Positions 1 to 12,800 of a DNA stretch of 64,000 nucleotides are shown in pieces. The DNA is taken from assembly GCA_014898425.1 (NCBI GenBank), contig RCSZ01000003.1, positions 186,001 to 250,000 on the forward strand, given 5' to 3'. This DNA comes from Botryotinia globosa. Its lineage: Eukaryota > Ascomycota > Leotiomycetes > Helotiales > Sclerotiniaceae. The position numbers and the translations under genes are program-made. Every line of letters starts with the position of its first letter. Position 1 is the first letter of the stretch. The notes beneath the pieces are model-generated. The model saw nothing but the letters and a program-made list of their open reading frames with translations. It did not search any database and was not told the DNA's origin.

Positions 1-512
1 TACCCAGAGTCCGGAGCTCCAATTACTTCACCATCTCAACAATAGCCAGTCCATTCGCAACATGCACTGCTTCTGACCGTGATCGGATCTCAAACGTTTT
101 GAACGGTTATCTGAACGTTTCTGACGTGTGGATCGTCCATGACGAGGCTTTCACTTTCGAGCCTAAGACGCCGCAGACCTCACAGCCCTGTTTACAACAG
201 CTTGCAGGTGCTGTGCTGTGCTGTGTTGCTGGGTACTGAGAGTAGAGCAAGACATGGATATAGTGGGAATAGTAGCGGTGGACTTAAGGGCACGAAAACT
301 GGAGAGGGAACGGGAAGTCTCTTGAGGACGTGACTGGGTTCTTAATCCAACCAAGAAGTTCTTAGATTTGCTTTTCGACTGTCAGTCCTCCATCTTTCGA
401 CAACGTCAGAGCAAAGGTACGTCTGATAAATCTTGAATCTGCAGAAAACTTACTAATTTGTCTGCAAAAAGCCGAGCTTTCAGTTCTGACCCTCTGAGCA
501 AGGGAATCTTGG

Positions 513-658
513 TGCCGATGACAATATTTGATGCTGCCTGCTAGAGAGGATGAAGAAACTGGACTCACGTCTTTTGTTCTTGACACAGAGAACGACGACC
601 TTTCAACCAAGCTTGAAGCATATGCCAAGCGCATGATGCTGCCGATGACAATATTTGA
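513..658. repeat. 19-bp direct repeat pair
   Basis: The 19-mer TGCCGATGACAATATTTGA is present at 513-531 and again at 640-658, 127 bp apart. The second copy lies in a 60-codon open frame, the first just upstream of it, as if a short segment had been duplicated and then decayed. Function unknown. Confidence 0.6.
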
Positions 659-1418
659 AGCCGGCCCCCATTGGGCAGATATTTCTAAAGCGACACGGAG
701 AAACACTTGAGGAATGGAACCAGGACTTATTCAGAGCAAATGAAAAACCTGGCAACTCTGGATTTTCTATGGCTTGTGCTCAAAGCGTAGTGACAGCAAC
801 GAAGATTGGCACGACTAGAAGCAATCAATTGTGATGGAGATTGGTCTGACGTACTTGTTAGCGCGAATACCGAGTAAAGCTCTGAGCCAGACAATGCGGA
901 TCTAAGATAGCACAGTATGAAGCAAAAGGCACAAAAGGGTTTAAGACCAGAGTAACGTAAGTCTCCCTATACCCCTTCAATATTTTAGTCGCTCATAGTT
1001 ATTTAGGTAAAAGAGAAGACCAAGGCAAAGAATGATCAAACATCAATGGCACGTCTTTCAAGAGCACCATGGCCAGCAGTGAGAAATTTGATCCTCGGAG
1101 ATCACTCTATATAGAGATAAATAGTCTCCCATGAACCAACTTGTTCAGAAGCCAGTTCTTCTCTGATATCCTCTCAGTAACTCAATTTGGCAAACTATCA
1201 CCCGCGGTGTGATTGCGGGCCACATATCTTGAGAAGATTGATGTGCCTCATCATCTAGTAGCCGTGAAGACACTCTCAACAATCCATGGGTTTATAACGA
1301 ATACTATCAGTCGCCTTGAAATCCAATGTGCAGCAGTCTGTTCATAGCTGGTTCTGCTGCAACCTTCTTGTACCAGTACTCAACCATATCAACCCGCAGA
1401 TGTTCTATGCTTGAAGAG

Positions 1419-2556
1419 TTCTTTATATGACCGCTTACATATCTTACCTGCACACAGGTCAGGAGGAAAACTTGCCTTGGATTGCCTGCCCTGGCTTTGG
1501 TGGAAGCTCCGGCTCGGAACAAGTCGAAGATGAGTTTACTGGGTGACGATTGTGCTAGCCCATAGCGAGCTCTAATAGAAACTCCTGGGTGCTAACATAC
1601 ATCTACCAACCCCATTCGGACCTACACCGGGTCGTTCTCCTATGAGAACTACACCACACTAAGGCTCAAGGCCTCTTTATATGACCGCTTACATGTCTTC
1701 TCCTGTATTTCAGAGAAAAGAGATGGATAGAGAGCAAGTTCTCCACAAAGCTTTTCTTTTGCTTTCGATCGCTACCAATACTTTGTTGGGTCTGGTGACT
1801 CTGCCTTTTGAATCACACTTTCAAAAGTCGAGCATCGAGCTCGCCAACATTTCTCTGTCCCCAGTCTATCTGCACTTGGTGGATATAGGAGGATAAAGAG
1901 TTCGACGCGACCAAGCCATTCTATCAACAGACTCTCCTAATCGGTACAACAATCCAGGACATCCAATCAGTTTAAATTCGTCAGAATGACTTTGCTCGTG
2001 ATGATTTCGATGTCTTAAACGGCTTTCGAACTATCTTGCACACCGGAGAGCTTTGTTAGCATGTCCATGCAAATGGTCTACCAATGCTCACAATTGAGAG
2101 CGGGAACTGCTCAGACACCGCAAGCATGAAACACAAGTGGTAGAAAGCATATTACGCTTATGAGATCTGGGTCATGTTCAAACATTTCCCTTGTGGGCTG
2201 TCGAGAAGTGATTCGACATTTTTTGCTGCCAGTCTCCAACCTGTGTACAAGAGTGCAAAGCTGACTACAAGTATGCGACTGGTCGCAACAATTGGCAGTA
2301 CTGTCAAGTATTTGCTGCACTTCCTTAGCTCAAGAACTCGCCATTATAGAGGGTGATGATAACGAACTGACACTCAATTGAATTGTACAAAGTCAGGTCT
2401 AAAATCAAGTATGCCAGTGCCTGGCAAAGCAAGCCCTTCTTGGGTTAACAATTTCTTCCTTGCAGTTTTATAATCCGGGTGGCGGAAGACAAAGGCCACA
2501 AAAGCTCTCCGCTGCCATCTGACATTGGAGAGCTTCTTTATATGGCCGCTTACATA
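1419..2556. repeat. Three dispersed copies of a ~20-bp motif
   Basis: TTTATATG(A/G)CCGCTTACAT occurs three times in the same orientation (about 1422-1440, 1676-1694, 2537-2555). Flanks are unrelated apart from a few bases. Three copies of a 19-20 bp motif within 1.2 kb is unlikely by chance and suggests a relic repeat family or a shared element; no function can be assigned. Confidence 0.6.
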
Positions 2557-3589
2557 TGCAAAGTCTGAGACGTCGAGAGATTGTCAACGGAAGCATCAGG
2601 GCTCATCGCCATCCATGTACTCGACATCCAACAAATCAGATGTTATCGGGCAAGTAAGATCTTACATCCAAGCCTATCTTCAGATACTAGATCCGGCGTT
2701 TTGGTACCAAGCCAAGATCGAAATGCAGGGCGTGGTGGCAGCCCACATCGAGGAGGCTCTGGTCGTGGAAGAGGCAATCAGCACTGTGTGGGGGGCGTAG
2801 TGGTCAGAAGCTCTTTTGGACAACAAAATCCCACCTCTGCGTTCAAAACAAGCGCATTCGATGAATGGAAATGTGGTGTCTGGGAACGAAGGGGAAGTGA
2901 AGGCTTATAACTCAAAAGAACGCTAGATATCAGAAATTAAAAAGAATTTGAAAAAAACACACTGATACAAAACTTGACATTTTCACAAAGTGAACAATGA
3001 TGCACTTACACCTGGAATCTTGATCTCTAGGTGGGTCTTTCCTTGGTGTGAACAGAAAGCTGTAATTGATACTCCCAATCCATTCAAAGATATCATTATT
3101 CTCTAGTGTAATTCCTAGATTCTCACAGACACAGAGCTCTTTGATACCATAAATCAAATTCTTCAAATGGGTAAAACTGTCGTAAAACAAAACATCACAG
3201 GTTTGATGGTGATATCGAAAGAAGAGACAGACCAAAACAAACAAAATTTCGATGGTAGGATATTGAAGCTATTTAGCCGAAGCTACTCCGAACAATGGCC
3301 CCTGGAGCTTGTACTTGGGTTTTAATATCTACTTTTGTATGTCCATATGAGTGAATCATTTGTCTTCAAGTGGCTATCTTTTTTATGTTACTCGACTGCT
3401 AAAGTTTAGCACCCTGAAATTTCTTATCACTTCAGAAAAATATCCCATCTGCAAAAAGAGCAAGACTCAAAGGTGGTTTGCAAAATTTTCACCCGATTTC
3501 GGATTGGCAACTGCAAACAACGATAAGAGGATTAACCTTACTGTGTCACGTTCTACAATACTACAACCGCTCTAGAGTCTATACCAGCC

Positions 3590-4521
3590 ATGAGCGTCAA
3601 GACTGAGTAAGCTTAGAACTCTTTTAGTCAAGAACATCTAACCAAGAAGATGAATCACCAATTTATCATGGATTATGCTCTTCCGAAACCAAGAAACATA
3701 CTAACCATCCCAGATTCCCTCCCATCCGAGCATGTCTCTTCGACATGGACGGTCTGCTGATAAACACCGAAGACATGTACACCCTATGCGCCAACCATGT
3801 TCTCGCCAAATACAACCGTCCTCCCCTCCCTTGGTCCATCAAAGCCAAACTCATGGGCGTCCCCGGCGGATCCACCAGTTCCGTCTTCATAGATTGGGCC
3901 CAACTACCTATTTCCAGAGAGCAATACGCATTAGAGCAACGCGAACAGCAGAAGCTTCATTTCCCCTCCTGTAAACCTCTACCTGGTGTCGAAAAGTTGC
4001 TCAAGGATCTGAGTGCGGCACGTGATGTTGAGGGGAATAAAGTACATATAGCATTGGCTACGAGTAGTGAGAAATACAACTTTGGGTTAAAGACGAGTAA
4101 AGCGGAGACTAGGAGGTTGCTTGAGGTTTTTGGAGAAGGGAGAAGGGTCTTGGGAGATGATCCGAGAGTGGAGAAGGGGAGGGGAAAGCCTGCGCCTGAT
4201 ATTTATTTGTTGGCTTTGAGGCTGATTAATGAAAGCTTGGGGGAGAATGAGAAGCCAATTCAACCAGAGGAGTGTCTTGTATTTGAGGATTCGGTTCCGG
4301 GTGTAGAGGCGGGGAGGAGAGCTGGGATGAAGGTTGTTTGGGTTCCTCATGAGGGATTACTTGCAGAGTACAAAGGACAAGAGAAAAAGGTGTTGGCTGG
4401 GAGAATGGGTATGATGGTTGGGAATGAAGAGCAATTGGGTGAAACTGATGACGGTTGGGGCCAGCTTCTTCCCAGCTTGGAAGATTTTCCTTACGAGACA
4501 TATGGTATCGTCATTTCGTAG
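3590..4521 (+). CDS. HAD-superfamily sugar/nucleotide phosphatase (HDHD1/pseudouridine-5'-phosphatase-like)
   Basis: Predicted 274-residue cytosolic phosphatase of the haloacid dehalogenase superfamily. Two exons are inferred, 3590-3606 and 3714-4521, with a GTAAGC donor and a CAG acceptor after a CTAAC branch-like site. The start at 3590 is chosen because this join gives MSVKTEF running straight into the catalytic loop and a total of 825 nt. All four HAD motifs are visible: nucleophile and acid Asp16/Asp18 in LFDMDG, Thr/Ser122-123 in LATSS, Lys164 in GKPAPD, and the acidic pair Glu197/Asp198 in VFEDSVPG. An alpha-helical cap lies between motifs I and II. The GLLINTE sequence after the nucleophile resembles HDHD1 and yeast DOG/GPP-type enzymes, so the substrate is a small phosphorylated sugar, polyol or nucleoside, but which one cannot be read from sequence. 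The cap has an insertion before motif III compared with minimal bacterial relatives. Confidence 0.88.
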
Positions 4522-5539
4522 ACCTCGGGATGTTACCATCCCTTCGAATTTGGAACCTTGATTCATCGAGCTAGACTTATTATGCGAAGTATCCTCCATG
4601 CACGAAGAAGTTTCATTCAACACGAACATTAAAGCTTAGGAGGCTCAACTCACAAGATTTGACTACTGGTAGATTATTTCTTACAGAAAACGGCACTGTA
4701 TTGGTTCAAAGCATTGTTCAACATAGTGCTATCTCATATACAATTACTCCGTGGCCACACATTCAAAATAATGGTCGAGCACACATTCAACGTAATGATC
4801 GAGACTAGCGCTTCCTGTATATTCTAGAGCTGCCCTAAATATGCGGATCTAAGCATCCACAGTAAGCAATGGCCATAAGCCTTACCCGTCTCACTCTCTA
4901 CCATACCTCTCCCAGTCAATAAGAACAAGCTTCCCAACTTTTGGTTCACTCGTAGTTTGCGGCATGCAAAGCTAGCATTCCACTGAAGCGAACCCCAGAA
5001 AACCTCCAGCTTTCATCTAATATCATTCTGATTTATGTAGGGGCCTACACTAAGCTAGATCTGGGGATCTACGATGTTCTCAGTGGAAATTTAGGTATAT
5101 CAGTACCGTTTTAGAAATAACGGTTGGTTTCTAATGGAAAGATGACTTGAGCTCGTGGTTTTCTATCCCTACTCGGGGCTTAGATCTCATAACCTTAACT
5201 GCGTTTGTACCGGATCACTGTCCAATCTCCATCTAATGACAAGCGAATATCAAGAATGTATTCATTGATCACTAGTAATAAGCCCTTGAATCTTCCTCCT
5301 AGAAAAGTAAAGTTGTAATCATCGTACCCTATATAGACCAACTCAACGGACAAAGGGGAATTTAGAAATGTGCGAGGCCGCAATGTGGATCCAGCCTTCC
5401 GGACATGTGTTCAAAAATCATCGTTACGTCCTCCTGCGGACAAAACTCTTGATCTCCACCAGGCTAGAATTAAGCTTAACCAAGAGCTCTATGTCCTATC
5501 TTCAATAATCATATTTTAGCCAATACGGAGGTTGACGGC

Positions 5540-5885
5540 GTAAGTATTATAAAACACACTAAAAAGCAATCAAGCTTTTCCTCATTTTTATTATTTTAAT
5601 CAATCATATTGATTATATTAATTGAAAATTTATATAATAAACTTTAAATAATAAAAATATTATAAGTTTATTTTAATCTTAATAAAATTATTTAAAATTA
5701 TTTAAAAATTTTAATTTTTCTTTTCAAAAATATTATTCTAAATCTATTTAGAACCTATTAAAAGTTTTAAAATTATAAAAATTGGAAAAAAAGAATAAAA
5801 AGTTTTAAAATTTGAAAATTTGAAAGGATTAGTTGAATATCTAATAAAGTTAATAAAAGCGATATTGGAATTTTGTAAAACAGCA
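5540..5885. other. Very AT-rich block
   Basis: This stretch is almost only A and T, with repeated TTTAAAAT and ATTAATT-like words, and changes abruptly to normal composition near 5890. In filamentous ascomycetes such blocks often mark DNA altered by repeat-induced point mutation or relics of transposons, but no transposon frame or terminal repeat is recognisable here, so the origin is inference. Confidence 0.6.
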
Positions 5886-6562
5886 ATTTTTATTAAAAAT
5901 GGGCCTTATACGACTTATCCCATCAACCTCCATAGAAAGAAGCTAGAGCTAGGATACCCCACCACTCTGTCCACCTTTGCGGGGCTCTCCTTATTAGTGA
6001 CCTAGTTATCTACTTTGTGGGGAATCGCATAATGACCTGAAGTTTGAGCGCTGGGTTTGTCAGCAATGATCACAAGTTCCAATTAATTAAACTCTGAGAT
6101 AAGGTTAGGGATGAAATCACGGGGAAAATACACGGTATCGGTATTCGACGGTACGCCCTGTCCATGTGGGAATCACCCGAGATTTCCGACGAGAGTGGTA
6201 AACACAGTTTGCGATTTCAAAGCATTTCTTTGGTTCTCATCTTCCTCTTTATATAATATTCATTGATACTAGGATACCAGTATTCTTGGGACTGTCATTG
6301 GCTGAAGCGGCAATTTGAGACGATGCTGGCTAATATTATTCGAGCTCGCTAAACAACACACATGTGGGTATGTAATGTTGGTCTTGAATGAGAGTCGTGC
6401 TGACGCATATGGTCGTGTTAGAATAACAACGTCATGGTAAAATGTGGTTGCGAGGCTTAATGGATCTCAAAACTGGCTGTTTACTAATCACACAAGAGGC
6501 GACCTAGAGAACGACAACTACCTACCCAGCTAGTCTTCAATCACTATTTAAGAAGTCTTCCG

Positions 6563-6574
6563 CCCCCCCCCCCC
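6563..6574 (+). repeat. Poly-C tract in promoter
   Basis: A run of 12 C residues lies about 115 bp upstream of the hydrolase start codon, followed by a pyrimidine-rich leader. CT-rich leaders are usual before fungal start codons; a pure C run is less usual and prone to length variation. Confidence 0.7.
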
Positions 6575-6689
6575 GAAATCACATTTATCTGACCTCGGTA
6601 TCATTCTGACTACACTCTTCTATCTTCCTCTATTTCTACTTTGACAAGCTATCTATCCAAAGAATAAAATCACTTCCTCCTACCTCATC

Positions 6690-7996
6690 ATGGATTCATT
6701 CAACTCCAAAATTGAGTCTGCAATTTCTGCAGGTAAAATTCCAGGTGCTGTCACGGCTGCCAGCAATGCTACGAGATCATTCACTCATGCCTCGTCCTAC
6801 GGACCTCGCTCTCTTAACTCCTCCTCATCCACACCTTTGAAAACAGACGCCATCCTCGCAATTGCCTCCTGCACCAAGCTCCTAACCTCAATTTCCGCTC
6901 TCCAATGTGTTGAACGCGGCCAATTCACTCTCGATGAAGATGTTTCTCGACTTCTCCCTGAACTCAAACTTGAGGATCTTGATATCCTCCAGGGTTTTGA
7001 TTCCGAAGGAAAGCCCAAACTTGTCAAGGCCACGAAGAACATCACGCTCCGTATGCTTCTCACTCATACATCCGGGCTAGCATACGATGTCTTCACACCC
7101 GACTTAATTCGCTGGCGAGAAACACGTGGTGAAGTCGCCACGATTGACAAAGGAACCGTGATATCACGTTGCAAAACCCCATTGATGTTTGAACCTGGGG
7201 CTTCTTGGACTTATTCTAGTACGTTTCCCCTTTTTTCATATTCAAAACCCTTACAGGCAAAAAAAAACATGAAAACTAACAAGACTTCACAAAAATAGCC
7301 GGACTCGATTGGGCCGGTATAATGATCTCACGAGCCAACAACATGACATTGGAAGCATACATGCATAAACACATATGCGCACCCCTTGGCATCACTGATT
7401 TAACATTTCACATTGACCAAAATCCCTCTTTGCTTTCACGCTTGGTTGATATGACTGCTCGCGTCGGAGGCATGACTCCCTTCGGTACTGCCGCCGATAC
7501 CAGCGGTGCGCTGGTCTACACCGCGGACACTTTTTGGTCACCAGAGCAAATCGACGACGCAGGCGGAGCGGGGGCTTACGTGAGTATTCCGTCTTACCAA
7601 AAAGTCTTGCACAGCATCACGATTTCAGACGAGAAACTTCTCAGCAAAGCGACGAATGACAAGATGTTTGAAGCGCAGTTGACAGAGCCCCAATTGGCGA
7701 CTTTGAATAGCATATGCCAGATTCCGGAAATGCGCTATGCTATGACCCCCTCCATTCCAGTCGATACGAAACTTAATCATGGGTTAGGGGGAGTAATACT
7801 TCTAGAGAATCTCGAAGGGAGAAGAAGAAAAGGGGCAATGTATTGGACTGGATTGCCCAATTTACTTTGGTGGGCTGATCGAGAAGCAGGTGTTAGTGGA
7901 ATTTATGGAAGTCAGTTGATTCCTACTGCGGACAAGCAGACTGTTGAGATGTTTGAAGAATTTGAGAAGGCTGTTTATGCAGAGCTGGCGGTTTGA
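6690..7996 (+). CDS. Beta-lactamase/LovD/EstB-family serine hydrolase or acyltransferase
   Basis: Predicted 408-residue enzyme of the serine beta-lactamase fold (class C beta-lactamase, EstB esterase and LovD acyltransferase group). Exons 6690-7218 and 7299-7996 flank an 80-nt intron with GTACGT donor, CTAAC branch site and TAG acceptor. The nucleophile motif is SCTK (Ser60, Lys63) and the tyrosine motif is YST (Tyr175-Ser-Thr), directly at the splice junction and followed by GLDWAG, as in LovD-like proteins. The C-terminal part has the family pattern WTGLPN...WWADRE near the end. There is no signal peptide, so it is probably cytosolic. LovD relatives move acyl groups in polyketide biosynthesis, while EstB relatives hydrolyse esters; no polyketide synthase is in the window, so a stand-alone esterase or transferase is the safer reading. 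The third residue of the tyrosine motif is Thr, not the Asn of true beta-lactamases, which argues against antibiotic hydrolysis. Confidence 0.87.
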
Positions 7997-9878
7997 TGGA
8001 AGAGTAGACGTTCGGGGTGTTGTGCATCTTTTATATAGACGATTGACTTTGAATTTTACTTACAAGAACGAACCATGGTTTTTTTCTCTGTCTTATTTTG
8101 ATACCCCTAAAATCCATCTAAATCTACTTTCGCGTTGTGGATTCTACGATAATAGCAAGAATCTATGTAGTTAACATAGAATTTATAGGGTGTGAAATTA
8201 GAATCTGTAATCCTAAACGCTAGAATTCACAATTGAAAATTAGAAATTAGTGTTAGAAGAATGGAATTTATAACCCAAAGGTAGAATTTAAGCATACCTT
8301 CTGAATCCACGATAAGCTGTAACCTAAACGATATAAGAGCAAAAATATCTCAGCCCCAACAACATAAAATCAATAGTACGAGAATAAATCTACCGCTTTT
8401 TTCATCCAAGAACTTGCGTTTGCGTCTATTGCTCTTTTTCACTTCCCACTCTGTCTCCATTCATTTTCCTCCATCCGCATCGAACAATCCAGAAGTGGCA
8501 TAGTCAAACTCCACAGCACATGTCCAATTTCTAACAACATACGATAGACTCCAACAAATCTGATCTCACAAATATGCTTTCATCGAAATCCACGATCTCG
8601 GGATTTTTACCATCAAGTCTTCCTACTCTCTCTCCACCTCATCGATGCAATAATCATATAGAACAACAATCGTCAACCGTCAATCACCCACCAGATCTAT
8701 AATCAAATAACCCTCCACCCACTTCCAACAAGCCCGCATAGTTACAACTTCTATATACGCCCCTATCCACCATCAAGAACCAATTTTAACCAGTCCAACC
8801 AAAGACAGTCGATCAATTTTCAAATTCTGATCCATCATGCACATATATGCAGATATGTGTATACAAAACTCGCCAAACGAAACAAAATAAACCATGGCTT
8901 GTGAAACGAAGCCACATTCTCTAAACCCTGCATCCACATATGTCCCAATGCAGAGGAATGGAAAGTTAAATTTTATACTCTGATCTAATTCTAGATCAAG
9001 AAGAGGATCTCGAGGAGCCGAGATCCCCTATCAAGCGAAAATCACATCGCCTGGTTACAAGTCAAGTCCTCTGTGTCTTTTCTCTCCATCTAGGTACCAT
9101 CTGATCACACTCGAAAATAAGAAAATAAAAAACTGCACTCGGAGGCAACTGCAGAGATTCCTTTTCTAATTGTCTACAATGAATATGTACTATTTCCCGA
9201 CCTGGTATCATTCATGCTATTCTACTAACATACTATTCGTTGATCAAACCATCCAATCCACCACCCACTGACATCCTCGTCCTCATCTCGCCTATCTTGC
9301 CCATCTCTTCTGCGACTCTACCCCCCCTCAAAAAGACCCATCAAACCCATCAAACCTATCAAGCACGCCATTCACCCATCTGTCCATCCAACGAACCATC
9401 CTATTAGATTCGTATTCATATTCTCATTCCGACCCAATTTTTTTTCCTTTCCTTCCTCTTCCCACCTCTTATCCACCGCATCAATCACCATGCAAAAACT
9501 TGTAATCGCAATGGCCAGAAACGCCACCGCTACACCCAAAAGTCTGATAAATCAAAAACCAAACAATGTATCACAAAGGGATATCTAAAGTCTCCACGTG
9601 TTTATCCTCCGCTGCCACCATTTAACTCACGGCTTTGTACAAAAAATGCATTCTTCGTAACGATCGTCTCATATACAAAGAGTCCTAAGCCTTCATATTG
9701 ACCTTGCCTTCCTCCCCTCTCCATTATCAACTGTTGCTTGTTTTCTTTGTTTTGCACCAACCTTCCTTTCAGATCCGGCTTTGACCAATATCTGCTATGG
9801 CACATAAGCTCAAACAAGCTGTATTAGTTCCTTTACCCATCTCCATCAACACGAGATTTCTTTACCCGTCAAGACTTC
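7997..9878. other. Convergent intergenic region, no gene seen
   Basis: Lies between the 3' ends of the + strand hydrolase and the - strand kinase gene. From about 8.4 kb on the + strand is C/T/A-rich and G-poor, so a kinase transcript extending here would be purine-rich. Short frames such as 9602-9817 show no family features. Confidence 0.6.
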
Positions 9879-12800
9879 TCATGCTGCCGGTTTACTTCTA
9901 GGCGACAACTCTTCATCACCAGGCCTAGCAGCCTTCGCCAATCCATTCAGAGCACGATTCTCGTGAATCCCATCAATCCCATCAGTCAATTGACGACCTT
10001 GGTCTTCTCCAGTAGGTGTTTTGTCATCATCCAAACACATTTGTGTAACAGATAATCGATGAGGTTCGTTTTTAGCCGTTCCATACGGATGAAGCGGAGT
10101 CGGTGTAGCTTCTCCAGATAAATGTGATGCTGATGGCGATCGCTTTGGAGGTGAAGGTGAAAAACTACCTTCAACAGAATTTGTTCGTGGTGCTCGATTT
10201 GCAGGTGAAGAAGAAGCACTTCGTTCATTTTCATCTATAAAGGTGTCCTTTGCGTTAGGGAGAGAAGGAGCTCTTGCACCATTTGTGATTTTTTCATCTT
10301 TCGCATCTTGAAGGATGTCTCGTGCCACTTTCTTCGCATCTGCGTTAAGGTTCGGTAGGGAGAATGGGGTCTAGGTGATATTAGCATTTTTTCTCTCAAA
10401 ATCTTCCATACAACTAACCTGCTGAAGATATTGATCCAATTTCTTCTTCAGAATTCCCGATCGAACAGGTTTTGCCAGATAATCATTCATACCAGAAGCC
10501 AAGCACTTCTCCCTATCTCCTTGGATGGCAGATGCTGTCATCGCAATAACAAGAATACCTCTGACTGCATCAATTGGATCTTTGCGTAATAATTTGGTAG
10601 CTTCATATCCATCAAGAACAGGCATTTGAACATCCATAAGAACAATATGATATGGGTTGCCTTCGCGAGCCTTTTGTCTAATGCCCTCAACGGCTGCCAT
10701 TCCATTGTCGTAAGCGTCAATAATTTTGAATCCTAATTTTTGCATGAATTGGATAGCAATCTTTTGATTAATAGGATTATCCTCGGCAATACAGATACGC
10801 AAAGCATCTCGACTTATATGAGAGAAATCGTTGAATTCAGTAGGAACTGGTTGTACTCCTGGGGCCTCGATGGGTTTTTGTATAGCTTCACGCGGAGGTT
10901 CGTACTGAGTATCTCCTGCAGAGACTTCCGGATTGGCTTTATTGAAAGTCACAGCGAACCAGACAGTCGTGCCTTGATTTTCGACACTCTCAAGCTCTAT
11001 TTGTCCACCCATCATCGATTCTATGAGCGACTTACAAATACTGAGTCCGAGACCAGATCCACCGTAACGACGAGCTGTAGAATTGTCTGCTTGGGAGAAG
11101 GGTTTGAACAATTTGAGCAGCTGCTGTCTTGGTATGCCGATTCCAGTATCCTTGACCCAGAAAGTCAACTTAACGGCATCTTTGGTTTCCCAATCTGTTT
11201 TAGCACCGACAGTGATAGAACCATTCTCAGTGAATTTCAAACTATTTCCAATAAGATTACCAAGGACTTGATGAAGTCTGACCGGATCTCCATAAATCAG
11301 AGATTGCGGAAGGTTTATATCTTGAATGATTTCCACATTTCGAGAGCTCCTTTTATCTCTGTTGCTATATGAAACAGATCTGACAACTTCCCGTATCATC
11401 TCATCAGCATTGAATGCTACAATAAAAAGCTTCATCTTATCAGCTTCCATCTTAGAGAAGTCTAGAATATCGTTAATGACAGTAAGCAGTAGATCGGCCG
11501 AAACGCGGATCGAGTCGGCCATCTCCGCTTGCTCCTTACGAAGATCGCTATCACGGAGAAGCTCTGAATTTCCTATGACTCCATTCAATGGAGTGCGTAA
11601 TTCGTGACTCACGTTTGCCAGGAAGATCGATTTGGCTTTAGCAGCTTCTTCAGCCAATTTGACATTGCGAAGTGCCTCTGCCTTTGCCAAATTAGCGTTT
11701 GTCTCAGCCTCCAAAGCTTTAGCTAAAGCTCTTCTCTGCACATCAACCATAGAATTATTGAAAGCCGAAACCTTTTCTACTTCTTTCAAAGTCAAGGCAT
11801 TTGAATAACTGATGCCGATTTGATTGACCAGCAATTGGAGAACCGTAAGATTTCTATCGGTAAAAGCGTTTGGTTGACCTTCCAAATAAAGAACTCCGAG
11901 TAATGGTTTGATACCGTGGCATATCGGAATAGCAATGACTGATTTCCCCAGGGGGTTGCGGGCAGACCAAGCAGGATTAACATTACTAAACCTTTCATCA
12001 TTAATGAGATCAGGTAGGAATACAGTCTCGCGAAATCGAGTGCAATAAAGAATGACCCCCTCAGCAACCAGTGCCGTTTCACTCAGAGGTAGCCCAGGTA
12101 TATGGGCCACAGCACCTTTCTCCGGGTCACCACTAGCGGCTATGCTCCACCCAATAGGATCTTCTTCTTCAACGACGATTGCAGCGACTGACGCCAAGCC
12201 TCCACAATTCTGCAGAATAATTTCACACATAGTTTTGAGTAATTCATCGACCTGGAGAACACTTGAGATGACTTGCGAGCTTTCGAGAATGGATGTTAAA
12301 TCCAGCATATCTAAAGCTGGAAGCCCAGAACCAGCATCAGGTCTCGCGGAGCCTCCTTGCCAGGCCCCAATTCTATCGCCTTTTGTCTCAGAATCATTGT
12401 TATGAGCTTGTTGCCGCTCGTCATTCTCGTCCCCTTCTAGAGTACGATATGGCGTGGGTGCAGAATCACCAGCAAAATCTGTTTGTGTGCTAGTTTCAAT
12501 ATATCGAAGGCTGCGGGTGGGTCCTTGCAGAAGAAGGCTATGTTCCATCTCAATATGTCTGGCAATTCCCCCTGCTCCAAATTGTCGGTACAACATGATT
12601 GTCTCTTGCAAAGCCGCCTTTGCTGGCCTTCGCGAACCGGCGCGTAAGAGAAAGCCGGCAAGAAGAAAATTTCCTAAAGCCTCCTCGAAGACAAAGTCAT
12701 GTGAAGAAGCATGATCCAAAGCTTCTTCGTAATGTCTCAGTGCCCCTCCATGATCATTCTCCATTTCGGATACTTGAGCTGCAAGTAACTTTGACCAAGC

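Larger units (their letters stand above)
1..3589. other. Gene-free left flank with short repeated relic-like motifs
   Basis: No reading frame here resembles a known family, and the open frames are short, in conflicting phases and without conserved motifs. Two repeats stand out. A 19-bp direct repeat occurs at 513-531 and 640-658, and a roughly 20-bp motif containing TTTATATG(A/G)CCGCTTACAT occurs near 1421-1440, 1675-1694 and 2536-2555. They may be remnants of degraded genes or elements, but I cannot name a source. A short stretch near 2720-2790 encodes a glycine/arginine-rich segment in one frame; it lacks supporting context. Confidence 0.5.
4522..6689. other. Intergenic region, no gene seen
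   Basis: Holds the 3' flank of the HAD gene and the promoter of the downstream hydrolase. Open frames are short and unconvincing. The notable content is an extremely AT-rich block near 5540-5880 and a 12-C homopolymer at 6563-6574. Confidence 0.6.

Noticed and set aside
2581..2910. Frame with an RGG-like segment suggestive of an RNA-binding protein
   Set aside because: Only about 25 residues are Gly/Arg-rich, and no start, intron or second domain supports a gene.
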